Shown: one piece after another, positions 44,871 through 54,105 of the stretch
Position numbering within the stretch: position 1 is the stretch's first letter
How the letters are laid out: each line of letters starts with the position of its first letter
NCBI RefSeq assembly: GCF_001618955.1
Contig: NZ_LVYV01000005.1
Location: 62,001 to 126,000, forward strand
Length of the DNA stretch: 64,000 bases
Source: Tardiphaga robiniae
GTDB taxonomy: Bacteria; Pseudomonadota; Alphaproteobacteria; Rhizobiales; Xanthobacteraceae
Reading direction: 5' to 3'
The notes under the pieces: model-generated
What the model saw: only the letters and a program-made list of their open reading frames with translations
Told to the model about the DNA's origin: nothing
Databases searched by the model: none
Position numbers and translations under genes: made by a program

Positions 44871-46118
44871 TCAGAGCGGCATGATGCCCGGCGATTGACG
44901 CGGCCATTTGGCGATGACTTCCGGTGCCACGTTGAGATGTTGTGCGAGGAGAGTCGGCGGTGTGTGCGTCAGCCAGTCGGAGAGCGACACTTCCTCGTAA
45001 TGCGCCGTGCGGAACACCTCGATGAATTGCAGGTCGGTGTCACCGGTGTTCTCGATATAATGGCCGAAGTTGCGTTTGACGTAGCCGACATCGCCCGGCG
45101 TGAAGTCCATCGTCGTGGCGTTCGGCCCGGAATTGAACAGGGTCATCCGCGCGCGGCCCGCGAGATAATACTGCCATTCGTCGGCATTCGGATGCCAGTG
45201 CATCTCGCGCATGCCGCCGGGCTTCACTGTCACCAGCGCCACCGCGATCGTCGCCGAAGCGGTGAAGTTGCTGGTATCGGCAATCCGGATCTCGCCGTTG
45301 CGTGTCGATTTGACCGGCTTGGACGATCCCAGCGCATAGGTGAACGGATAGAGCGCGACATCCGCGTCGCGATAGGACGAGGCCTGATCGGCCGCGAGCG
45401 AACCGGGAACCGTGCCCTGGAAGATCCAGAGATTTTGCAGCGGGATTTTCGCGAAGCTTTCGACCGGCACGCCGAAATTCTTGGCGAGGATTTCCGGCGG
45501 CGTATGCGCAATCCAGTCCGACAGCAGCAGCGTATTGAACTCGTTGGCCTGACCGTCATCGAAACAGATCACGAATTCGCAGCCATCGGGGCCGAGGCCC
45601 TGCAGCGAATGCGGCGCACCGGAGGGGAAGTACCAGAGATCGCCCGCGCTGACGTCGGCGACATAAGGCCGGCCCTGATTGTCGAGCACGGTCACCCGGC
45701 ACGAGCCGTAAGTCATGATCGCCCATTCGCCGGCCTGGTGCCAATGCATCTCACGGATGCCACCGGCGGTGAGCCGCATATTGACGCCCGAGATCGTGGT
45801 CGAGATCGCAAAGTCTGCTTGCGTCACCTGCCGTGCCCAGCCGCCGTTCTGGATGCGGCGCGGCGCATTGTTGAACGTGGCCCAAGGCAGCGCCATGCCG
45901 CCGACATCGGTCGCTGGCGGCAATTGCGATGATGGAAACTGGCCGGCGATGACGGGATTCTGCGGGCCGGGATCGCTCAGATTGTTCGGCCCCTTGGCAT
46001 TGACCGCGCCCTGCGGCGGCAGATCCGGATTGCCGAAGGTTGCGGCCTGTGCCGATGCTGCGGCGGTCATCACGATGCCCGATGCTGTTGCTGCCATGAG
46101 ATCTCTCCGTGAGAACAT
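44871..46118 (-). CDS. Bicupin oxalate decarboxylase family protein with Tat signal
   Basis: 415 residues. N-terminal SRRDLMAATASG is a twin-arginine signal, so the folded metalloprotein is exported. Two cupin domains, each with a Mn site: REMHWHQAGEW (H125, H127, E131) and REMHWHPNADEW. Architecture and the repeated blocks (LSDWIAHTPPEILAKNFGV, LSDWLTHTPPTLLAQHLNV) match OxdC, which splits oxalate to formate and CO2. The active-site lid at 192-196 reads NEFNT, where Bacillus OxdC has SENST: the Glu is kept, its neighbours differ. AGGAGGG upstream fixes the start. Activity as decarboxylase is likely but not certain. Confidence 0.85.
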   Translation of the reverse strand: MFSRRDLMAATASGIVMTAAASAQAATFGNPDLPPQGAVNAKGPNNLSDPGPQNPVIAGQFPSSQLPPATDVGGMALPWATFNNAPRRIQNGGWARQVTQADFAISTTISGVNMRLTAGGIREMHWHQAGEWAIMTYGSCRVTVLDNQGRPYVADVSAGDLWYFPSGAPHSLQGLGPDGCEFVICFDDGQANEFNTLLLSDWIAHTPPEILAKNFGVPVESFAKIPLQNLWIFQGTVPGSLAADQASSYRDADVALYPFTYALGSSKPVKSTRNGEIRIADTSNFTASATIAVALVTVKPGGMREMHWHPNADEWQYYLAGRARMTLFNSGPNATTMDFTPGDVGYVKRNFGHYIENTGDTDLQFIEVFRTAHYEEVSLSDWLTHTPPTLLAQHLNVAPEVIAKWPRQSPGIMPL

Positions 46119-46226
46119 GGGACGCCCTCCTGTTGCGACGCGTTGCGCGTCTTGCGTTTCGGATCGAGGTTGAGAGATGCGCGCCGCGTGACACCCGACG
46201 CGCATCGTTGGTAAGGCGTCGCTTGG

Positions 46227-47012
46227 CTACTTCTTGACGCCTGCCGCAGCGAGGATCAGGTCGGCGACTTCCTTGGGATGCGAGACCAGCGAGAGGTGGC
46301 CGGCATTGAGCTCGATGGTCGTCGCATTCATGCGCTTGGCGAGGAAACGCTCAAGATCGGGATTGATCGTCTTGTCCTGTTTCGACACCGCATAGAATGA
46401 CGGCTTGTCATGCCAGGCGGCCGCCGTGGTGCGTCCGGCAAAGATGGATGCGGCTGTTGATCCCTGCACGGCATAGAGCACTTCGGCCTGCTTGCGCGGA
46501 ACGCCATTGGCGAAATATTTCAGGAAAGCGTCTTCGGAGAGCTGCGTGTAGCCATCATGGGTCTGGATTCCGGCGCGCACCTCGCCCGTCGGAAACTTGC
46601 CGGACAGCGCCACGAAATCCTCGTTGGCATCCGGCGCACGGGCAGCGATATAGACCAGCGCCGAGACCTTCGGATCGGTACCGACGTCGCTGATCACGGT
46701 GCCTGCCCATGAGTGCGCGACCAGAACGGTCGGGCCGTCCTGCAAGGCAAGCGCGCGGCGCGTCGCGGCATTGGAGTCTTCCAGCGAGCTCAGCGGATTT
46801 TGCACGGCCGTGACATGCAGGCCGGCCGCCTGCAAGCGCGGAATGACTTCGGCCCAGCTCGACCCGTCGGCCCAGGCGCCATGCACCAGCACCACATTCT
46901 TCGCCTTTACGGGCGCTGCCGTTGCGGCCTGCGCCATCGGCGCCGTCAGCAGGCACATGGCTGCCGTCAGCATTGCACGCAATGTCGTCTTGGAAAGGGA
47001 ATTCATCAGCAT
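46227..47012 (-). CDS. Secreted alpha/beta hydrolase
   Basis: 261 residues, signal peptide about 1-30 (ending MAQAATA). Alpha/beta-hydrolase core: oxyanion VVLVHGAWADGSSW, nucleophile elbow VLVAHSWAGTVI (S in HSWAG), acid region and the C-terminal His in NAGHLSLVSHP. The family resembles HNL/esterase-type proteins exported to the periplasm. Two ATGs (47012, 47006) are possible. Lies on the same strand upstream of the oxalate decarboxylase gene, about 110 bases apart; a shared transcript is possible. Confidence 0.87.
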   Translation of the reverse strand: MLMNSLSKTTLRAMLTAAMCLLTAPMAQAATAAPVKAKNVVLVHGAWADGSSWAEVIPRLQAAGLHVTAVQNPLSSLEDSNAATRRALALQDGPTVLVAHSWAGTVISDVGTDPKVSALVYIAARAPDANEDFVALSGKFPTGEVRAGIQTHDGYTQLSEDAFLKYFANGVPRKQAEVLYAVQGSTAASIFAGRTTAAAWHDKPSFYAVSKQDKTINPDLERFLAKRMNATTIELNAGHLSLVSHPKEVADLILAAAGVKK

Positions 47013-47272
47013 GGTATCACCATTCGGTTGCCCGGCGATTGTCTCGGCCGGAGGGATGAGGGAAGAATGGATGCGCATTTGACGTGTTCGCGTCGGTCAG
47101 CTCGAAGAGAGTCGATCGGCGTGGCACAATCTGGTTTATGGGATGGCGAGGCCGCGGTGAATCGGACGGTGGTGTGCGGCCGTCATACCTAGGTTTATTG
47201 TTACGGTACGCGGCTCCGGCGCGACTGTTACGCCGGCGAACCCGGCGATAACGGAATGGTGAGGATGGCAGG

Positions 47273-48184
47273 ATGATCGACTACGTCACCGTGGATGTGT
47301 TCACGGATACGCGCTTCGGCGGCAATCCACTCGCGGTTATTCCCGATGCGCGCGCCATCGACGATGCGCTGCTGCAGAAGATCGCCACCGAGTTCAACTA
47401 TTCGGAAACGACCTTCGTGTTTCCCTCGGATGATCCCGCGCATACTGCACGCGTTCGCATCTTCACGCCGACCGACGAGATACCCTTTGCCGGTCATCCC
47501 AATGTCGGCACCGCCTATGTACTCGGCCGTCGGGGCACGATCTTTGGCAAGCCCACCAGCGATCACATGGTGTTCGAGGAGAAAGCCGGCCTCGTCCATC
47601 TCGATCTGCTGCGCGATGGTGGCGTGATTGTCGGCACCGGCTTCGTCGCGCCGCAGCCACTCACGATGCAGGGTGAGATTGATCGTGACATGATGGCCGC
47701 CTGCATATCACTCGCACCCGATGCCATCGTCACGTCAACGCACGGGCCGCGCATGGTGTCCGTCGGTCTGCCTTTCGCGGTGGCCGAACTCGCCAGTCTC
47801 GATGCGCTGGCGTCCGCGCAACCAAACGCAGTGGTCTTCGAGCAGGCCGAACGGAAACATCGGTCTCGTGACGATCGTTTTTCGACCTTCATCTATGTCC
47901 GCACCGGCGATGGTTTCGATCACCTGCGTGCGCGGATGTTCGCGCCGCTCGACAACGTCTCCGAAGATCCGGCCACCGGGAGCGCCTCTGGGGCGCTCGC
48001 GGCCTATCTGGTGAGTCTGGATCCGCGCCGCGATACGGTCTGTGGCATCACCATCGAGCAGGGCGTTGAGATGGGGCGCCGCAGCCTTATTGAGGTCGAG
48101 GTGCGGAAGCGTGATGGACATGTCGAGAGCGTTCGCATTTCCGGCCGTTGCGTGCCGGTGATGCAGGGCCGTATCGACCTGTAA
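47273..48184 (+). CDS. PhzF family isomerase-like protein
   Basis: 303 residues, two-fold PhzF fold (diaminopimelate-epimerase-like). Landmarks: VDVFTDTRFGGNPLAVIPDA, the catalytic Glu in FNYSETTFVF, IFTPTDEIPFAGHPNVGTAY in half one and ARMFAPLDNVSEDPATGSAS in half two. Family members isomerise or cyclise small metabolites; true substrate unknown and no phenazine genes are near. Converges with the methyltransferase gene 6 bases away. Confidence 0.92.
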   Translation: MIDYVTVDVFTDTRFGGNPLAVIPDARAIDDALLQKIATEFNYSETTFVFPSDDPAHTARVRIFTPTDEIPFAGHPNVGTAYVLGRRGTIFGKPTSDHMVFEEKAGLVHLDLLRDGGVIVGTGFVAPQPLTMQGEIDRDMMAACISLAPDAIVTSTHGPRMVSVGLPFAVAELASLDALASAQPNAVVFEQAERKHRSRDDRFSTFIYVRTGDGFDHLRARMFAPLDNVSEDPATGSASGALAAYLVSLDPRRDTVCGITIEQGVEMGRRSLIEVEVRKRDGHVESVRISGRCVPVMQGRIDL

Positions 48185-48190
48185 GCTGAA

Positions 48191-48892
48191 TCACGCATTG
48201 CCCGGCAGACCGGCCACGCGCCACAGGGCCAACGACTTGTCGGCATAGTCGCCGCCAGCCTCCGTACAGCCTTCGTTGATCACGGCTAAGGGAGCAGGAA
48301 ACAGGAACGGTGCGTACTGCAGATTGAGTACGCGCCAGTCACCGTCCTCGATATCGCGATTGGCTGATGCGTCGGGAAATGTCGTGGTCAGCAGCCAGTG
48401 GGTGCCGGAGCGTTTCAGATTGGCGATGGCGCGGTGGATGTTGGCGAATGACAGATGCACAAGGCAGTCGCGGCACAACACCAGATCGGCAGCGGGCAGG
48501 GGATCGCTGACAAGATCGAGTCTGGCAAAATCGATATGGCCTGCATTGCCATAGTGCGCGGCATTGGCCGCCACGATATCCGGAACGATATCGGCGCCGA
48601 GATAGCGGATACCGCCGAGGTCCATCCGCGCCATCCAGGTGAAATCGCCGCAGGGCAGATCGAGGATGGATTGCACCCGCAATCGCCGCAGCAATTGCGT
48701 GAGGTCGCGGCGGAGTGACGTTGTTGCGTCGAGTTCGGAGCCGAGGCCGGATTGCGATTTTTCAGCGCCCCACAGATTGGTGCGATAGATCAGCTCGAAA
48801 CGCGTAGTGAGATCGAGCCCGTCGAATTCGCAGCGTCGCTCGGCGAAGCGAAGTTCGGCCAGAACCGGTGTGCGTCGCCTCGATCTGTCCAT
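48191..48892 (-). CDS. SAM-dependent methyltransferase (class I)
   Basis: 233 residues. Rossmann motif I SILDLPCGDFTWM is followed by IRYLGADIVPDIVAAN (motif II) and LVLCRDCLVHLSFANIHRAI (motif post-III), a family frequent in Bradyrhizobium and related to small-molecule methylation. Substrate unknown. The start at 48892 (MDRSRR) is one of two close ATGs. Confidence 0.85.
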   Translation of the reverse strand: MDRSRRRTPVLAELRFAERRCEFDGLDLTTRFELIYRTNLWGAEKSQSGLGSELDATTSLRRDLTQLLRRLRVQSILDLPCGDFTWMARMDLGGIRYLGADIVPDIVAANAAHYGNAGHIDFARLDLVSDPLPAADLVLCRDCLVHLSFANIHRAIANLKRSGTHWLLTTTFPDASANRDIEDGDWRVLNLQYAPFLFPAPLAVINEGCTEAGGDYADKSLALWRVAGLPGNA

Positions 48893-48996
48893 TCGCGCGC
48901 CCACTGTAGCAACGGTAAATCAGAGTTCCGCAGCCAGCCTCGATCTGAAGTTCACCGTTGTAAACACTCGTGAAACACGCTCTGGAATCATTGTCC

Positions 48997-49024
48997 TTGT
49001 AATTCGGCTGAAATCACCTATATT
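48997..49024 (+). promoter_or_regulatory. Promoter of cold-shock gene
   Basis: TTGTAA (48997-49002), 16-base spacer, TATATT (49019-49024). It leaves a leader of about 130 bases before the cold-shock ATG, typical for these genes whose long leaders help translation in the cold. Confidence 0.6.
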
Positions 49025-49160
49025 GCGTTTATTCGAATATATGCTCTGGCTTGTTGACCGCGCCGTAATCGGCTCCATTCCCCAAGACATCGTTGAAATC
49101 GGATCGGGCTCACGCGATGTTGCGTAGGGCTCGCGCATTCGCACATCTTGGAGAATAGTT

Positions 49161-49370
49161 ATGGCAGTCGGTACAGTTAAGTGGTTCAACGCGACCAAGG
49201 GTTTCGGTTTCATTCAGCCTGATGACGGCGGCCAGGATGTGTTCGTTCACATCAGTGCAGTCGAGCGCGCTGGATTGGGTTCGCTCAATGAAGGCCAGAA
49301 GGTTTCTTTCGAAGCCAAGGCTGACAAGATGCGCGGCAAGACCAGCGCGGAAGATCTCCGCGCGATCTAA
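49161..49370 (+). CDS. Cold-shock protein (CspA family)
   Basis: 69-residue single-domain OB-fold RNA chaperone. Both RNA-binding motifs are intact: [11 protein letters not shown] (RNP1) and DVFVHISAV (RNP2), with [13 protein letters not shown] at the start. Binds single-stranded RNA/DNA and prevents structure at low temperature. GGAG before ATG 49161. Confidence 0.95.
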   Translation: MAVGTVKWFNATKGFGFIQPDDGGQDVFVHISAVERAGLGSLNEGQKVSFEAKADKMRGKTSAEDLRAI

Positions 49371-49454
49371 GCTTGAAGGTCCTGAAATTTCCACGGATGT
49401 ACTGGGATTTCTCGACCAACAAGTTTTGCGTCGTCTTATAGATTTTGAATGACT

Positions 49455-49485
49455 GAAGCCCGTCGGTGAATCACCGGCGGGCTTC
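49455..49485 (+). terminator. Hairpin after cold-shock gene
   Basis: GAAGCCCGTCGGTG, loop AAT, CACCGGCGGGCTTC (one G-U pair), 14-bp stem without T tract; probable terminator or mRNA 3' end. Confidence 0.55.
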
Positions 49486-49542
49486 ATGCTATACGCATGA
49501 TCATACGCCTGATTTCAGCGTCCGATATGAGGATCGATCAAG

Positions 49543-49734
49543 ATGATTGAACGTCTGGATACGCTCAAGGCGGCGCGTACGCGAATGATCGAGGAACGTG
49601 ATACGCACGCGAAAGTGCTGGCGGCGCCCTTCAATCGCGATAATGCGGAAAGGGCTCGCATGAAGTTTGTCGAGATTCAGAACGTGATCGACGCCATCGA
49701 TCGCGCCATCGTGGGCGAGCAATCCGTCCAATAG
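49543..49734 (+). CDS. Small helical hypothetical protein
   Basis: 63 residues, charged and helical throughout (MIERLDTLKAARTRMIEE, later IQNVIDAIDRAIVG), with GAGGA upstream. I recognise no family. Size, Shine-Dalgarno and codon use support a real gene; its stop lies 8 bases before the convergent receiver gene. Confidence 0.55.
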   Translation: MIERLDTLKAARTRMIEERDTHAKVLAAPFNRDNAERARMKFVEIQNVIDAIDRAIVGEQSVQ

Positions 49735-49742
49735 CGCCGGCT

Positions 49743-50135
49743 CTAGCCGATCAACGCGCGCAGTTCCGCAATCATCTTCGTCGTCTCAAACGGCTTGCCG
49801 AAAAAGCGGCTGTCGTGAGGCAGATCGTTCTTCGCAACCTGCAAATGGCCGGACACGATGACGATCTTGATCGGGGGCCAGCGGTTGCGCACCGCGTGGG
49901 CCAGTTTCAGCCCGTCCATGCTGCCGGGCATCTGTACGTCGGTGAACAGCAGCACGATATCGTTGCGGTTCTCGAGAATTCGCACGGCTTCGTCGGCATT
50001 GTTGGCCTCGATAGCGATGAAGCCGGCTTCCTCGACGATGTCGGCCGCGTGAATGCGGAGCAGAGGCTCGTCCTCGACGATAAGGACGGCGGGCCGCTGT
50101 ATGTCACGTGCGTTGAGTTCTTGGAGTGATGCCAT
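49743..50135 (-). CDS. Single-domain response regulator (receiver)
   Basis: 130 residues: one receiver domain with the acidic pair VLIVEDEPLLR, the phospho-acceptor Asp in VLLFTDVQMPGSMDG, and Lys in FFGKPF. No DNA-binding domain, so it acts by protein contact. It starts 11 bases after the HWE kinase stop in the same orientation; the two are a likely cognate pair. Confidence 0.9.
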   Translation of the reverse strand: MASLQELNARDIQRPAVLIVEDEPLLRIHAADIVEEAGFIAIEANNADEAVRILENRNDIVLLFTDVQMPGSMDGLKLAHAVRNRWPPIKIVIVSGHLQVAKNDLPHDSRFFGKPFETTKMIAELRALIG

Positions 50136-50146
50136 AAAAATTGGTG

Positions 50147-51541
50147 TCACCTTTCGTCGGGTACCGAAGCCAGATCGGTCAATCTGGTTTCGAACCGACA
50201 TGTGAGCCCTTCGGGCAAGAATTCGATTTTGACGGAACTGCCGAAGTCGGCTGATAGCGTACCTTCGATCAGTCGTGAGCCAAATCCGCGTCGTGTCGGC
50301 GGCGCCACGACGGGGCCGCCGGATTCGCGCCACGCGAAACCTAACGCCGGCCCGTCGCTGCCGGTGTGACAAGCCCAGTCGATATCTATCGTTCCGTCCG
50401 GAACGGACAATGCACCATACTTTGCAGCATTGGTTGCGAGTTCATGCAGCGCCAGCGACAGCGACATTGCTTGCTTCGCGGTAAGTTCCACTTCGGGACC
50501 GGAAACGCGGATGCGACCTTCGCCTGTGCGGTGCGGCGTCAGCGCGCCATCGATCACCGTCGGCATCGACGCGCTGGTCCAGTTCGATTGCGTGAGGATG
50601 TCATGCGCCTGATTGAGTGCGGCTAGACGCGCATCGAAGATCGTGCGCGCATCTTCCTTGGTCGCGGCGGTCCGGAACGTCTGGCTGGCGATGGCGCCGA
50701 CCATGGCCATGGTGTTCTTCATGCGGTGCTCGAGTTCGCGCGTCAGCAACTGCTGCTGTGTCTCGGCACGTTTCAGTTTACCGACGTCGCGAATGGTGCC
50801 GATGAAGCGACTGACTTCGCCGTTTTCGAATTCCGCTCTGCCCTTAGCCGAGCACCAGCGCTCAATGCCGTCATCGAGGCCGATGGTGCGGTATTCGATG
50901 TCATAGGCCTGCGGTCCGTCCAGCTTCATGGCATCCAGGCAGGCCTTCTCCGTGATGTCGCGGTCGTCAGGATGAAGCCCCTGCAGGAAGACGTCGAACG
51001 AGATCGGCTTGTCGAAGGCCAGCCCGAACAATTCGTAGCAGCGGCGGTCCCATTGCAGCACGCCGGTGCGCGGGTCGAAATCCCAGGTACCGGTGCCGGC
51101 GGCGTCGAGCGCCAGTCGCAGCTGCTTTTCGCTCGCGTGCAGCGCGACGTCGACAGCACGTGAGGCAGTGATGTCACGCGACACCGAAAGCAGTTGATGC
51201 GGTTTCCCGTCCGGACCCGGAATGGCGGTGACGGTGACATCCCACCATTTCGGTGTGCCGGCCATCGTCGTGGCAAAACCCTGGAAGTGACCGGTGCCGC
51301 CGTCCTGCGCGGCTTTCACCGCAGCCTTGGCGTCGATATTGCCCTGGTCCTGCCAGAAGTCCGGCCACGGGCAGCCCATGATGGCGCCGAAGTCCGTGAC
51401 CTCCATGATGCGCTGGCCGCCCTCGGTCATGAAGATGAGGTTGCCGTCGAAATCGAGAACCTTAATGCAGTCGCCCGATGCTGCCAGCAGGCTGCGCAAG
51501 AATGAACTGGAGTCCGGAACGGGGCCTAGCGATTGATCCAC
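50147..51541 (-). CDS. PAS-PAS HWE-family sensor histidine kinase
   Basis: About 464 residues. Two PAS domains: about 8-125 (SSSFLRSLLAASGDCIKVLD) and about 135-255 (QLRLALDAAGTGTWDFDPRT). The HWE kinase region follows: phospho-accepting His in LTRELEHRMKNTMAMVGAIA, N-box LALHELATNAAKYGALS, and the WRESGGP motif with characteristic W-E, then GFGSRLIEGTL. The start is set at GTG 51541 (MDQSLGPVPDSS-type N-terminus, CGAGG upstream) because the open frame before it is unlike a kinase. Cytosolic. Cognate receiver downstream. Confidence 0.88.
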   Translation of the reverse strand: MDQSLGPVPDSSSFLRSLLAASGDCIKVLDFDGNLIFMTEGGQRIMEVTDFGAIMGCPWPDFWQDQGNIDAKAAVKAAQDGGTGHFQGFATTMAGTPKWWDVTVTAIPGPDGKPHQLLSVSRDITASRAVDVALHASEKQLRLALDAAGTGTWDFDPRTGVLQWDRRCYELFGLAFDKPISFDVFLQGLHPDDRDITEKACLDAMKLDGPQAYDIEYRTIGLDDGIERWCSAKGRAEFENGEVSRFIGTIRDVGKLKRAETQQQLLTRELEHRMKNTMAMVGAIASQTFRTAATKEDARTIFDARLAALNQAHDILTQSNWTSASMPTVIDGALTPHRTGEGRIRVSGPEVELTAKQAMSLSLALHELATNAAKYGALSVPDGTIDIDWACHTGSDGPALGFAWRESGGPVVAPPTRRGFGSRLIEGTLSADFGSSVKIEFLPEGLTCRFETRLTDLASVPDER

Positions 51542-51674
51542 GAATACCTCGGGAGCTGCGGCTCCGATGACGCAACACACGGCTGCAAAATGTAGGGTAA
51601 CAGAACGTAGCGGCAACGTCCCAGCTCAATGCGAGTTCCAGTACGAGCGGGAGACCGCTGCAAACTAATGGCAT

Positions 51675-53564
51675 TTACGCGACTGGCGACATCGCTTGCG
51701 CTGCGCTTTCGTCGGACCAGAGCCAGGCGCTGACCGCGCCGCTGCGGCCGCGGATCTGGACTTCGGTCGGGCCGCTCAACGCCCCCGTTGCGCGCACCGC
51801 ACAGTCCGCTCCCGCGGCGCGCAGCAGGTCGTCGCTTAGGGCCACCTTCGCGCCGTGGCTCGCGGCGACCTCCATGAGCCTGCTGGCGACATTGACGGTA
51901 TCGCCGGTTGCGGTGATGTGCTGGTAGCTGGCACCGCCGAGACGCGATGCGACGATTTCGCCGAAATGCGCACCGATCTTGAATCCGATCTGGCTGGCGA
52001 TCTCAGGCGGAAGACCGGCGATCCATGTGCCAGTGCGCGTCGTGAGGTCGATACAGCAGCGCACAGCGCGCGCGGCATCGTCATCGGCGGCCACAGGCAA
52101 TCCGAACAGGATCATCGCGCCGTCGCCCATGAAGGTCGTGACCACGCCACCATGGGCGATGGTCACCTGGTCGATCATCGCGTGGAAGGACTTCAGCAAT
52201 TCGCGTACCGCATCTGCGTCGAGTGTCTCACTGAGTGCGGTGAAGCGCGAGAGATCGATGAAGATGACGGCGGCATGTTGATGCACCGGCTGCAACAGAT
52301 AGTCCGGGTTCTTGATCAGCCAGTCGCGCAAGCCCGGCGCCTGGAACTGGCGCAGCAGGTCGCTGCGGGCGGCGAAACGCTGCACGCTGCGCCGGCTGCT
52401 CCAGATCTGCAGCGCGCCGAACGCCATCGCCGGCGGCACAGCCGCGGCCAGCGGCAATGCAGCGCTCATCCAGATGCCATGGGCATAGGCGATGGTGTTG
52501 AGCACGGCCCACAAGACGACGACGGCGACGATCGCAACGAGGCCGACGGCATTGCGCCGCCATGCGAGCAGGGCGATGCACAGCATCGCCAGGACGATCG
52601 CAAAGCCGGCATCGAACAGCCGGATGGATGTATTGCGCAGCAAGGTGTCCTTGGCGAGCAGATGCGTGATTGCGGTGGATACGACCTCCACGCCGGGCAT
52701 CACCGGGTCGAACGGCGTGGAGAAGAAGTCACCGCCGCCGCTGACGGTGACGCCGATGGCGACGACGCGATCCTCGACATCAGCGCGGCGGAGTTTGCCC
52801 GCCAGAACCTCCGATGCGCTGATCGTCCGGATGGTGCCGCGCGGTCCGTAGAAAGACATCGGCAACAAATGGCCGACATCGGTCGGGATGTGGTTGCCCG
52901 CCAGAGAGAGATTATGTTCGCCGATCTGAGCATCGTCGCGCGAGGCGGCGGATGCGACGCGTAGCGGCATCGACACCATCACGCGGTCGGCCGAGCGCAT
53001 CAGCATCGGCATCGAGCGCGGCACGCCGCTGCTGTCGGTGTTGAGATTGACCACGCCGACCGTGGCCTGATCGGCGAAGACTTTCAGCGGCAGCAGAAAT
53101 CCCGACGCCACCGGTAGGTCGGCGAGAGGCCCGGCCTCCTTGGTGGCTACGGTCTGTTTGGACTCGCTGAACAGCGCCGCCGCGGCGATGACGGTGTTGG
53201 TCTTGCCAAGCGCCTGTGCCAGTGCGGCATCGCTCTCTGCTGCGCCGGCATCGACCAGCAGTAGATCGAGAGCGAGCACTTTCGGTTTATAGCGTGCGAT
53301 CTCCTCGATGATTGTCGTCAGCGTGGCGCGGGGCAGCGGATAGCTGCCTTGTTCGCGCGCGATCCGATCGTCGATCGCGATGATGGTGACGAGATCGGGC
53401 GGCTTCTTCACGCCGCGGATCTGGATGCGCAGGTCGGTCAGCGTCGCCTCTAACCGGTCGAGAAAGCCGACATCGCCGCGGTTGTGACCAAAGGCCAGCG
53501 CTGCCGCCCACACGCCCGCCAGGACCATGGCGAGCGGTGTCTGCAATCTGCTGGCCTTCATCAT
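51675..53564 (-). CDS. CHASE2-domain adenylate/guanylate cyclase
   Basis: 629 residues. TM near 8-25; extracytoplasmic CHASE2 sensor about 35-310 (TLTDLRIQIRGVKKPPDLVT and VLALDLLLVDAG); a group of three TM helices about 318-395; then a class III nucleotide cyclase domain about 440-625: VIFIDLSRFTALSETLD with metal Asp, MGDGAMILFGLPVA with second Asp, and AHFGEIVASRLGGASYQHIT. Makes cAMP or cGMP in response to an external signal. The FecR-like gene is 19 bases upstream on the same strand, a pairing repeated in rhizobia. Confidence 0.9.
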   Translation of the reverse strand: MMKASRLQTPLAMVLAGVWAAALAFGHNRGDVGFLDRLEATLTDLRIQIRGVKKPPDLVTIIAIDDRIAREQGSYPLPRATLTTIIEEIARYKPKVLALDLLLVDAGAAESDAALAQALGKTNTVIAAAALFSESKQTVATKEAGPLADLPVASGFLLPLKVFADQATVGVVNLNTDSSGVPRSMPMLMRSADRVMVSMPLRVASAASRDDAQIGEHNLSLAGNHIPTDVGHLLPMSFYGPRGTIRTISASEVLAGKLRRADVEDRVVAIGVTVSGGGDFFSTPFDPVMPGVEVVSTAITHLLAKDTLLRNTSIRLFDAGFAIVLAMLCIALLAWRRNAVGLVAIVAVVVLWAVLNTIAYAHGIWMSAALPLAAAVPPAMAFGALQIWSSRRSVQRFAARSDLLRQFQAPGLRDWLIKNPDYLLQPVHQHAAVIFIDLSRFTALSETLDADAVRELLKSFHAMIDQVTIAHGGVVTTFMGDGAMILFGLPVAADDDAARAVRCCIDLTTRTGTWIAGLPPEIASQIGFKIGAHFGEIVASRLGGASYQHITATGDTVNVASRLMEVAASHGAKVALSDDLLRAAGADCAVRATGALSGPTEVQIRGRSGAVSAWLWSDESAAQAMSPVA

Positions 53565-53583
53565 CGTCGCGTATCCAGGCCGC

Positions 53584-54105
53584 TTAACGCCCGAGCCTTG
53601 CCATCAATGCGATGACGCGCGGCGCGGGCCAACGCTTGATGTCGAGTGGCGTCGCCGAGGTATCGACATCGACGCCTTCACCGGGGCCGAGGGTTACGCT
53701 GCCGGGGCCGGTCACGCGCCTGACGCCGACGCGACCGGTCTCGACGAAGACGGAGGTCTTGCTGCCCTCGGCGTCCACCGCCCATTTGGTGCCACGCACC
53801 GCGGCGATCGCTTGCGGTGTCATCACCTCGAAGGTTTTGCCGGCCTTCTGCTTGGGGGCCTCGATGAAAACGGCCTTGCTTTGCAGGTCGACGCCGTCGA
53901 CACGGCCGTTGCGGTCGCGATCGAGCAGCGTGAAACGCGCGCCGTTTTCAGCAATGATCGTCACGCCGCCGCAGTGCAGGGTTTGCGGTCCGCCGGTTGG
54001 TTGGCGCGATGTGCAGCCCGGGCTGGCCTGCTGCGCCGATACAGCACTGCCATACAGGCACGCCGCAGCAACCATGGCCGCCGCCAGGCTGATTGAATGG
54101 GTCAT
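53584..54105 (-). CDS. FecR-like secreted protein with EF-hand-type loop
   Basis: 173 residues, signal peptide about 1-24 (ends AVSAQQ). Cys31 and Cys45 may form a disulfide. A FecR-type beta repeat (about 46-150) includes VMTPQAIAAVRGTKWAVDAE and VETGRVGVRRV, the hallmarks of the FecR domain. Residues 62-73 read DRDRNGRVDGVD, the ligand pattern of a calcium-binding EF-hand/dockerin loop. AGGAG upstream. First gene of the FecR/cyclase unit; it could present a ligand or Ca signal to the CHASE2 domain (inference). Confidence 0.85.
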   Translation of the reverse strand: MTHSISLAAAMVAAACLYGSAVSAQQASPGCTSRQPTGGPQTLHCGGVTIIAENGARFTLLDRDRNGRVDGVDLQSKAVFIEAPKQKAGKTFEVMTPQAIAAVRGTKWAVDAEGSKTSVFVETGRVGVRRVTGPGSVTLGPGEGVDVDTSATPLDIKRWPAPRVIALMARLGR

